Shown here: positions 12,763-18,546 of the stretch, one piece after another
Numbering within the stretch: position 1 is the stretch's first letter
Layout: each line of letters begins with the position of its first letter
DNA from: QHBQ01 sp038230695
GTDB lineage: Bacteria > Chloroflexota > Chloroflexia > QHBQ01
NCBI GenBank assembly: GCA_038230695.1
Contig: JBBRMT010000079.1
Location: 1-18,546, forward strand
DNA length: 18,546 nt
Direction of reading: 5' to 3'
Position numbers and translations under genes: made by a program
Notes under the pieces: generated by a model
What the model was told of the DNA's origin: nothing
The model's input: only the letters and a program-made list of their open reading frames with translations
Databases searched by the model: none

Positions 12763-12819
12763 GATTTAGGATGCCACCTGGCTACAATGTCCATCGTATT
12801 CCGATAAGGAGCATCATCT

Positions 12820-13428
12820 TTGATTGCAACCGAAACAACTAAAGGCTTGCTATCGCGCCGCACCGATGTCGAATTGGCGGGGGTAGGCGGGCAGGGATTG
12901 GCCCTTGCAGGCGTGATCTTGTGCGAGGCGGCGGGCATCTATGGCCCTAATTATGTGATGCAAATCGAGATCCATGGCATCAGCACACGGGGCGGCTTCA
13001 GCCGCAGTGATGTGGTAATCAGCCCTGAGCCAATTGACTACCCCGGCGTGCTGAACCCCGATGTGCTGTTGGCGATGAACAAGGAGGAACTGGCTCTGTT
13101 CCTGCCGCGAATGGCAACAGGCGGAGTCATTCTTGCCGAGGGGGCAATGGTGCGCGAAGCGCCCACTGATTTGCCAGTTGGTGTGCAATTTTACCGCCTG
13201 CCGCTGATGCAGATTGCCCGCGAACAAACCGGCGCAATCCTTGCCACCAGCATCGTCGCGTTGGGCGCTATAGGTGCGCTCACCGGCGTGGTCGAAGAAG
13301 AGGCGTTGGCGCAGGCGGTGCGTGGCCGCATCCCCGCCAAGGCGCTTGACACCAACCTGGCGGCGATGCGGGCGGGCTGGGCTGCTGGCCTGGACGCTAA
13401 GTCGAATCTAACTGCTGCTGTGGTATAG
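12820..13428 (+). CDS. korC: 2-oxoacid:ferredoxin oxidoreductase gamma subunit
   Basis: The 202-residue gamma subunit, which helps bind coenzyme A. Family landmarks are LAGVGGQGLALAGVILCEAA (19-38), EIHGISTRGGFSRSDVVIS (the MRGG-like loop) and NPDVLLAMNKEEL. TTG 12820 is the start, with AAGGAG (12806-12811) 8 nt upstream. It lies 199 bp after korB, separated by two dispersed repeats, but is on the same strand and completes the DABC set. TACAAT (12783-12788) could give it an extra weak promoter, without a clear -35. Confidence 0.92.
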   Translation: MIATETTKGLLSRRTDVELAGVGGQGLALAGVILCEAAGIYGPNYVMQIEIHGISTRGGFSRSDVVISPEPIDYPGVLNPDVLLAMNKEELALFLPRMATGGVILAEGAMVREAPTDLPVGVQFYRLPLMQIAREQTGAILATSIVALGAIGALTGVVEEEALAQAVRGRIPAKALDTNLAAMRAGWAAGLDAKSNLTAAVV

Positions 13429-13469
13429 GCTTCGTCCAAGCAATCAAGAGGATGTAAGGAAGAACCAGG

Positions 13470-15056
13470 ATGGCTGCTACCGAAACTCAACTCACCCCCG
13501 ATGAGCTTTCCGTCGAAGCGATGGGCAAGGCACAACAGCGTGAGCGGCTTATCCTGATCAGAGCCTATCTAGCGGTTGCCCTTGCCGCGATCCTCATAGT
13601 TTTTATCACCGACCTGTTTGGTTTGCCCGACATCAGCACTCTTTTCAGCACACTCCTATCCGCTGCGGTTTACGCTGTGATGCTCTGGCTCTCTAGCTAT
13701 GAGCGCCTGCCAGTGATCACGATCCTCGCGGGTTTTATATCAGGTGCAGGCGTAATCCTGGGTATGCACCTCACTGGCGGGTTTAGCGGCCCTAGCTCCC
13801 CGTTGATCAGCATTACGGTTATTGCCTTTCTTGTACTGTACGAGGGACGAAAATTCATCTACGCAACAGCTCTCCTTTTTATTGCCTATGTCGTGATGAT
13901 CCTGGTGGAAAAAACGGGCTGGCTACCAGCATTGCATCCCCTCACCACTGGTCAGGCTGACCTCCTTTCCGCGCTCAATACTATTCTCTCATTGGTGTTG
14001 GGCAGCGCATTTCTTTTCTGGTATGTAACCCGCTATTTTAATACAACCCGTAATACCATCGCCCAGGCCCAGCGACTCGAACTACTCAACCAGCAGTTGC
14101 TTGCCCAGCAGGAGCTACAGCGCCAGACCGCCAGCGATGTAAGCATCGCGGCCCAGCGTATCGGCGAAGCGACTAACGTGCAGGCCATCGCCGCGCAGGA
14201 GCAGGCTGCCACTGTGGTGCAGGTTAGCTCCAGCGCCGAGCAGCTCGACCTGGAAGCGCAACTGATTGCGGGCAGCGCTCGCCAGGTCAGCGAACTGGCA
14301 GGCCAGGCCAACGACGAAGTCAACGTCAGCAAGCAATTGATCACCAGCGTTGAAAGCGCGATGCAGTTGGTGCATGGCGATGTTGCGCTGGCGGTGGAGC
14401 GCACAACGCAGCTAAGTGGGTATGTGCGTGATATAGGCACCGTTCTGCGCCTGCTGGAGAGCATCACCAAGGAGACCCATATCCTTTCGCTCAACGCAGC
14501 TATTGAAGCTGCTGCCGCTGAGGATACTAATGTGGGTCGCCGCTTCACGGTGGTGGCGCAGGAGGTGGAGGAACTGGCCGCCCGCGCCGAGCGGGCCACC
14601 TCCCAGGTGCGTACCATCATCGCGCAAGTGGAGCAGGCGGCTAACTCGACCGCCATCGCCACTAGCGAGAGTTTGGCCGAAACTGAGCGCAGCGTTAGTC
14701 TACTACAAGAAGTATCCATGGCCGCACAAAAACTGAGCGCGATGGCTGCTGATGTGAACATCTGGGCCGAGTCGATAGTGCAATCCACCGAACAACAGCG
14801 TAGTAGCAGCGACCAGGTAGCCGCCGCTCTACGTCAGATCAGCAGCCTCGCGCAGCAGAACGCCAACAGCGAACAGCAATTGCACGCAGTCGCCTACCAG
14901 CTAGCTACTCTGGTAGCGCGGCTGCAACAAGCATCCCCCGCTGTTATAGAGGATGGGGACAATGACGCTCCCCGCCCCTCTTTGCCGGCGGCAGACACAA
15001 ACCCACGACCTACTAATAGCCAACTCAAACCTCAAACCTCAAACCTCAGCGCTTAA
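13470..15056 (+). CDS. Membrane methyl-accepting chemotaxis-type signalling protein
   Basis: A 528-residue protein with about six hydrophobic segments in residues 29-186 (about 29-50, 58-76, 82-100, 111-125, 128-146, 169-186), including an HLTGGFSGPSSPL loop of the kind seen in multi-helix sensor modules. A coiled coil and a methyl-accepting signalling domain follow (about 195-490). The hairpin tip is ITKETHILSLNAAIEAA (332-348) to GRRFTVVAQEVEELAARAE (356-374). Instead of the usual AARAGExGRGF it reads AAAAEDTNVGRRF, with two extra residues. There is no HAMP or large extracellular domain. The C-terminus is low-complexity and partly encoded by a heptamer array. The ATG follows AAGGAAG. No che genes are nearby; it lies 41 bp after korC and may be co-transcribed with it. 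Confidence 0.85.
   Translation: MAATETQLTPDELSVEAMGKAQQRERLILIRAYLAVALAAILIVFITDLFGLPDISTLFSTLLSAAVYAVMLWLSSYERLPVITILAGFISGAGVILGMHLTGGFSGPSSPLISITVIAFLVLYEGRKFIYATALLFIAYVVMILVEKTGWLPALHPLTTGQADLLSALNTILSLVLGSAFLFWYVTRYFNTTRNTIAQAQRLELLNQQLLAQQELQRQTASDVSIAAQRIGEATNVQAIAAQEQAATVVQVSSSAEQLDLEAQLIAGSARQVSELAGQANDEVNVSKQLITSVESAMQLVHGDVALAVERTTQLSGYVRDIGTVLRLLESITKETHILSLNAAIEAAAAEDTNVGRRFTVVAQEVEELAARAERATSQVRTIIAQVEQAANSTAIATSESLAETERSVSLLQEVSMAAQKLSAMAADVNIWAESIVQSTEQQRSSSDQVAAALRQISSLAQQNANSEQQLHAVAYQLATLVARLQQASPAVIEDGDNDAPRPSLPAADTNPRPTNSQLKPQTSNLSA
15024..15048 (+). repeat. Tandem heptamer array (CTCAAAC)3.5 at a gene end
   Basis: Three exact CTCAAAC copies plus CTCA, translated as SQLKPQTSNLSA at the extreme C-terminus of the signalling protein. 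It resembles the CCAAAAT heptamer array at 5704-5731 in unit length and A/C-rich content. Confidence 0.8.
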
Positions 15057-15071
15057 CGGAAAGGAATCGGA

Positions 15072-16307
15072 GTGGACTTCAACCTCAGTGACGAACATCG
15101 CCAGGTGCGCGATATGGTTTACAACTTTGCCCAGAAGGAAATCGTGCCGGTTGCCCAGCAGAACGATGCTGAAGGCAAGTTCGATTGGAACATCCTGCGC
15201 CAGATGGCGGCGCTTGGTATCCTCGGCCTCTGTGTGCCGGAGCAGTATGGCGGCAGCGGCCTTGATTACATCAGCATGGGTATCGCCTGTGAGGAGATCG
15301 AGCGGGCCGAAACCGCCTTCCGCGTCATCCTCAGCGTGCATCTGGGCCTCAACAGTATGACCCTGCTGCAGTGGGGCAGCGAGGAGCAGAAGCAAAAGTA
15401 TCTCGTGCCGCAGGCGCGGGGTGAGAAGCTGGGCGCGTTTGCGCTGACCGAGCCGAGCGTGGGCAGCGATGCCGCGCACATGAAGTCTACCGCTCGCAAG
15501 GATGGCAACGATTACATCCTCAATGGCAGCAAGGTGTGGATTAGCGCGGCGAATATCGCCGACCACTTCCTCGTCTTCGCCAACCTCGACCCTGGCAGCG
15601 GGTCGAAGGGTGTCACCGCCTTCATTGTGGAGCGTGGCATGGCTGGTCTCAGCACCGGCTCGTTCCACGGCAAGCTGGGGGTTCACGCGGGTGACACCGG
15701 CGAAGTGGTGATGCACGATCTGCGCGTACCCGCCGCCAACCGCGTTGGTGAGGAAGGCGAAGGCTTCAAGGTCGCTATGTCCGCGCTGGACTGGGGTCGC
15801 TACACGGTCGGCACCGGCGCGGTCGGTCTGGCACAGGCCAGCCTCGATGCTTCGGTGAAATACGCCCGCGAACGCGAAGCCTTTGGCAACCCGATCGGCA
15901 AGTACGAACTGGTGCAGCAGATGATCGCCAAAATGGTGGCTGGCACCGAGGCGGCAAGGCTGCTCTGCTACCGCGCTGGCTGGATGAAGAACTATGGGAT
16001 GCGTACCACCCGCGAAACGTCGCTTGCCAAGTGGTACGCCTGCGATGTGGCGGTTCACAACGCCGACGATGCCATCGAGGTACACGGCGCTTACGGCTAC
16101 TCCAACGAATACCCGGTGGAGCGTTACCTGCGTAACGCCCGTGGCGCGGTGTTGTACGAAGGCACCCGCGAGATCCACACGATGATGCAGGGCGAATATG
16201 CGCTCGGCTACCGCGAGGACAAGCCGCTGCGCTGCCCGCCCCCCCCCGCGCAAGGCTACGAGCGCCGCGAGGTACCGAACGGCTTTCCGGCGATGGGCCG
16301 TTACTAA
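15072..16307 (+). CDS. Acyl-CoA dehydrogenase
   Basis: A 411-residue FAD-dependent acyl-CoA dehydrogenase, which introduces an alpha,beta double bond into an acyl-CoA and passes electrons to ETF. Typical segments: PEQYGGSGLDY (56-66), GAFALTEPSVGSDAAHMKS (121-139), VWISAANIADHFLVFA, REREAFGNPIGKYELVQ (266-282), VHGAYGYSNEYPVERYLRNAR (337-357, in parts) and the catalytic-base motif LYEGTREIHTMM (361-372, Glu363). The start is GTG 15072, with AAGGAA at 15061-15066. The last 25 residues are Pro- and Arg-rich and include a run of nine C bases (16239-16247). The substrate cannot be assigned; the EGT-x-IH form is shared with glutaryl-CoA dehydrogenases but also with many others. It lies 15 bp after the signalling protein gene. 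Confidence 0.93.
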   Translation: MDFNLSDEHRQVRDMVYNFAQKEIVPVAQQNDAEGKFDWNILRQMAALGILGLCVPEQYGGSGLDYISMGIACEEIERAETAFRVILSVHLGLNSMTLLQWGSEEQKQKYLVPQARGEKLGAFALTEPSVGSDAAHMKSTARKDGNDYILNGSKVWISAANIADHFLVFANLDPGSGSKGVTAFIVERGMAGLSTGSFHGKLGVHAGDTGEVVMHDLRVPAANRVGEEGEGFKVAMSALDWGRYTVGTGAVGLAQASLDASVKYAREREAFGNPIGKYELVQQMIAKMVAGTEAARLLCYRAGWMKNYGMRTTRETSLAKWYACDVAVHNADDAIEVHGAYGYSNEYPVERYLRNARGAVLYEGTREIHTMMQGEYALGYREDKPLRCPPPPAQGYERREVPNGFPAMGRY

Positions 16308-16345
16308 CCCCGGTGGGCGAGTGCAACGCGCCCCTACAATATATG

Positions 16346-16385
16346 CTCACCCCTCCCCCTACATAGGGAAGGGGTTGGGGTGAGG
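16346..16385. repeat. Family A palindromic repeat after the acyl-CoA dehydrogenase
   Basis: CTCACCCCTCCCC (16347-16359) and GGGAAGGGG (16366-16374) plus TTGGGGTGAG form a long, slightly imperfect palindrome. It sits 38 bp after the stop codon and could end transcription or stabilise the message. Confidence 0.75.
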
Positions 16386-16461
16386 ACGGATGCTGATAGA
16401 TATCAATGCTCTTCGAAGCTACTTGGTTGTCTTTTTGTTCCATGGATTTTGTTCATGGATG

Positions 16462-16490
16462 TTGACAAGAGGATAATCTTGCTGTACAAT
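16462..16490 (+). promoter_or_regulatory. Sigma70-type promoter for the zinc-ribbon protein gene
   Basis: TTGACA (16462-16467), a 17-bp spacer and TACAAT (16485-16490) make a near-consensus promoter. Transcription would start near 16497, about 75 nt before the ATG at 16572. CATGGAT occurs twice just upstream (16441-16447, 16454-16460). Confidence 0.65.
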
Positions 16491-16571
16491 CCGGAAACAA
16501 GGATAAAGTAATTTATGATACTATCCTGGGCTTCTTGACAATGCGACCGACACAGAAAAGGAGATAAACCT

Positions 16572-16889
16572 ATGAGTTCCTACGGTTCCGGCGTTATAGT
16601 TATCTGGGTTCTTTGCGGCATAGTAGCCGCCGTTGTTTATTCAAACAAAGGGCGCTCAGGGATAACTGGTTTTCTTATAGGCATTCTCTTGGGTCCCATT
16701 GGGATCTTGCTTGCAGCTGTCAGCTCTACCAACAAAACCTCACTGGAGAAGAGGCAAGTTTCAAGCGGTGAGATGAAGAAATGCCCCCATTGTGGGGAGC
16801 TTGTTCGTTCGGAAGCTGTGGCATGCCGCTACTGTCAAAGGGATATAGCTCCACATCAAGGCACGGTGCGGACTCGGCGGCAACGATAG
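16572..16889 (+). CDS. Small membrane protein with C-terminal zinc ribbon (UPF0547-like)
   Basis: A 105-residue protein with two hydrophobic segments (about 7-23 and 31-50; the second contains GFLIGILLGPIGILLA), then a short linker and a CxxC...CxxC zinc ribbon (KKCPHCGELVRSEAVACRYCQRD). The ribbon matches the CPxCxExIKxEAxxCRxCG pattern of small UPF0547-type ribbons. AAAAGGAGAT precedes the ATG by about 7 nt, and it has its own promoter. Its base composition is lower in GC than most of the window. Function is unknown; such proteins may bind other proteins at the membrane. Confidence 0.8.
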   Translation: MSSYGSGVIVIWVLCGIVAAVVYSNKGRSGITGFLIGILLGPIGILLAAVSSTNKTSLEKRQVSSGEMKKCPHCGELVRSEAVACRYCQRDIAPHQGTVRTRRQR

Positions 16890-16913
16890 TGTGTTGTGCA
16901 AAGGGAAAGATAG

Positions 16914-17204
16914 ATGACCGAGACTGAGAAAGAAGCAACCCTGCACGAGTTTCGCCAGATCCCCGGTGTGGGCAAGAGCATCGCGCTCGATTTGTGGAAC
17001 CTGGGGTTGCGCCAAGTCGAAGACCTGCGCGATCAGGATGCCGAGGACTTGTACCAGCGGTTCTGCCTGCTGCAAGGCACGAAGGTGGATCGCTGTATGC
17101 TCTATGTGCTGCGCTGCGCGGTGTACTATGCCTCTAGCGAAAGGCACGACCCTGCGTTGCTCAAGTGGTGGAACTGGAAGGACATCCCCGCTAGTGCCGT
17201 TTAG
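16914..17204 (+). CDS. Helix-hairpin-helix protein of the Cdd1 family
   Basis: A 96-residue protein starting with a helix-hairpin-helix motif (RQIPGVGKSIALDLWNLGL, 14-32), where the GVGKS turn is the usual DNA-backbone contact. It continues with VEDLRDQDAEDLYQRFC, LQGTKVDRCMLYVLRCAVYYAS and LLKWWNWKD. These features fit the Cdd1 ('pathogenicity locus') family, widespread single-domain proteins of unknown role; DNA binding is likely from the motif only. It begins 24 bp after the zinc-ribbon gene and probably shares its transcript. It ends 11 bp from the convergent hydrolase stop, with no clear terminator between. Confidence 0.85.
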   Translation: MTETEKEATLHEFRQIPGVGKSIALDLWNLGLRQVEDLRDQDAEDLYQRFCLLQGTKVDRCMLYVLRCAVYYASSERHDPALLKWWNWKDIPASAV

Positions 17205-17215
17205 CCCACTCCTGG

Positions 17216-18544
17216 CTATACTAAACCCTGCCTGCGCTTTACCATCCGCCAACTAACTGCGCCGATGAGCAACAGCACGAGGATTATGGTGAGGATGGGC
17301 AGAGTATTATTAGAGTCAGGGGTTGGGTTGATAACCTCCGCTGGTGGTGGTGTGGGAGAGGGCTGGGCAACAGACGAATGGACGAGTGTGGGAGATGGAA
17401 CACTAGTTGGCGAGGGGATTGCCATCATGGGGGTTGCGGTAGCTGCAGTAGCCGTACTGCGGGCAGCAGAGCCGATGGCTAGCTTGACGGCCAGCCAGGA
17501 GCGCAACTCGCCCGCCGCCTGGGGCGCAAGTTCGCCAACATAACCAGGGTCAGAAGCAGAGGCTACCAGTTTGAGGCTGTGGCTGGCGCTGGCAACAATG
17601 ATAGTTTTGTGGTCGTCGTGCGGGCGGCTGGCAAGTGCGGCATCCAACGCGGGCGCGTCAATCGTGGCGGACACTTCGCTATCTAGCGCACCTTGCATAA
17701 CCAGCACGGGGCCGGGGAACTGCGCCGCCAGTTGGCGAGGGTTGACCTTGAACCCACCCTGGTAGAACTCGCCCAAATATGGCGGATAAACGCTAGTCAG
17801 CGAGTCTGGCACGTTGTCGGGGATTGTAGCGTTCTTCTTAATTGTATCTACAATTGTCTGATTCAGGTTTAGCAAGGTGGCTACCTGCACCGCGCTTGCT
17901 CCCTGCGATTGCATTTGAGTCACCAGTTGGTCGTGGATCATCTCATCGTAGGGGCGGCTGGGGGTGGCAAGCAGCGCCAGTGCGACAGGCGCATTGTGAA
18001 AGCCCTTGCTTGCTACTGCAGCCTGGAGTACAAAGTAACCACCTTCACTATGGCCCAGCATAGCAGTGCGGGTGGGATCAATCTCCGGCTGGCGCTGCAA
18101 GTAGTCGAGCGTTGCGGCTGCATCGCCCACATAGTTGTCCCATGCGTTGAAGGCAACCAGCGCCACTTGATCGGTCATCGGTAGCGAGTCGTCAATAGGT
18201 GGCGGTTCGCTTGCCCCCACCCCACGCTTATCGTAGCGCAGGCTGGCAATGCCCACACTGGCAAGTTGATCGGCAATTTGATGGTAGAGGTTGCTGGTCA
18301 GGTCCGGTGGAGCGTTACCATTACGATCAACCAGCCCGCTGCCGACCACGATGATCGCGCCTGGTACTAGCTGGCCTTGCTGGTGACGCGGAATTAGCAT
18401 CGTGCCAGCCAGTTTAACCCCGCCCACGCCGTTGTAGTTAACCTCATGCTCCTGCTGCGCCACCCAGTCGGGCTGTGACTGTGCTGCTCCACCAACGGTC
18501 AGCAACCAACTTATAACAATCATCCCACCAATTATCTTACGCAT
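17216..18544 (-). CDS. Secreted, membrane-anchored alpha/beta hydrolase
   Basis: A 442-residue protein with a signal peptide (about 1-22, MRKIIGGMIVISWLLTVGG) and an alpha/beta hydrolase domain (about 33-355). The oxyanion region is VVGSGLVDRNG (67-76). RYDKRGVGASEPP (103-115) follows, then the nucleophile elbow GHSEGG (Ser166), GALDSE (candidate Asp288) and SHSLKL (candidate His322), so the triad looks intact. A Ser/Pro/Thr-rich linker (about 365-408) leads to a single C-terminal helix (TLPILTIILVLLLIGAVSW) and a basic tail, so the enzyme probably faces outward on a stalk. No LPxTG motif is present. The ATG lies 3 bases from the window edge; the signal peptide looks complete, but its ribosome binding site is outside. 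It resembles secreted dienelactone hydrolase- and peptidase-like esterases; the substrate is unknown. Confidence 0.88.
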   Translation of the reverse strand: MRKIIGGMIVISWLLTVGGAAQSQPDWVAQQEHEVNYNGVGGVKLAGTMLIPRHQQGQLVPGAIIVVGSGLVDRNGNAPPDLTSNLYHQIADQLASVGIASLRYDKRGVGASEPPPIDDSLPMTDQVALVAFNAWDNYVGDAAATLDYLQRQPEIDPTRTAMLGHSEGGYFVLQAAVASKGFHNAPVALALLATPSRPYDEMIHDQLVTQMQSQGASAVQVATLLNLNQTIVDTIKKNATIPDNVPDSLTSVYPPYLGEFYQGGFKVNPRQLAAQFPGPVLVMQGALDSEVSATIDAPALDAALASRPHDDHKTIIVASASHSLKLVASASDPGYVGELAPQAAGELRSWLAVKLAIGSAARSTATAATATPMMAIPSPTSVPSPTLVHSSVAQPSPTPPPAEVINPTPDSNNTLPILTIILVLLLIGAVSWRMVKRRQGLV

Positions 18545-18546
18545 CC

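Noticed and set aside
15039..16253. Minus-strand 404-residue reading frame opposite the acyl-CoA dehydrogenase
   Set aside because: It is antisense to a clearly conserved enzyme with complete motifs, and has no start signal.

Overview
The window looks like part of a chromosome from a moderately GC-rich bacterium, most likely a member of Chloroflexota. That assignment rests on gene content rather than a marker gene: a mevalonate-pathway cluster, a four-subunit 2-oxoacid:ferredoxin oxidoreductase, a Cdd1-type helix-hairpin-helix protein, and many GC-rich palindromic dispersed repeats. It is an inference. Most genes have clear GGAG-type ribosome binding sites, and GTG or TTG starts are common. 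I see no rRNA, tRNA, CRISPR array, transposase or prophage gene.

Layout. (1) Positions 1-663: the 5' part of a TMEM175-type membrane channel gene on the minus strand, then a non-coding stretch with a MITE-like inverted repeat and an extended -10 promoter. (2) Positions 664-5006, plus strand: class II HMG-CoA reductase, archaeal-type HMG-CoA synthase, a small four-helix membrane protein, a thiolase-fold protein and a DUF35 OB-fold protein. (3) Positions 5139-5528, minus strand: a small VOC/glyoxalase-fold protein. (4) Positions 5682-8095: mevalonate kinase overlapping a UbiD-family decarboxylase. (5) Positions 8193-9674, minus strand: a CHASE3 sensor histidine kinase. (6) Positions 9698-13428: a strong promoter, a structured leader and a korDABC (oorDABC-like) operon. 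(7) Positions 13470-16307: a membrane methyl-accepting-type signalling protein and an acyl-CoA dehydrogenase. (8) Positions 16462-17204: a promoter, a small membrane zinc-ribbon protein and a Cdd1 protein. (9) Positions 17216-18544, minus strand: a secreted, C-terminally anchored alpha/beta hydrolase.

How the genes fit together. The first block encodes acetoacetyl-CoA to mevalonate, and mevalonate kinase then makes mevalonate 5-phosphate. The next gene is not a phosphomevalonate kinase or a GHMP-type decarboxylase. It is a UbiD-family decarboxylase that overlaps mevalonate kinase by 4 bp. In archaea a UbiD homologue decarboxylates trans-anhydromevalonate 5-phosphate, so the cluster suggests that this bacterium uses the archaeal-type route. 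The required dehydratase (AcnX-type) and isopentenyl phosphate kinase are not in the window. Two members of the expected thiolase/HMG-CoA synthase/DUF35 complex are unusual. The thiolase-like protein has Asp, Ala and Ala where the nucleophilic Cys, the HDCF Cys and the GHP His are expected, and the DUF35 protein has lost all four zinc-ribbon cysteines. HMG-CoA synthase keeps its catalytic Cys, His and Glu.

Repeats shape the whole window. A CCTCTCCC...GGGAGAGG palindrome family occurs about seven times, including once inside the mevalonate kinase reading frame, once supplying the KorA C-terminus and stop codon, and once at each junction of the kor operon. A second family (AAGCCCCCAGC...) occurs three times. 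Two 7-bp tandem repeats are translated into the ends of proteins.
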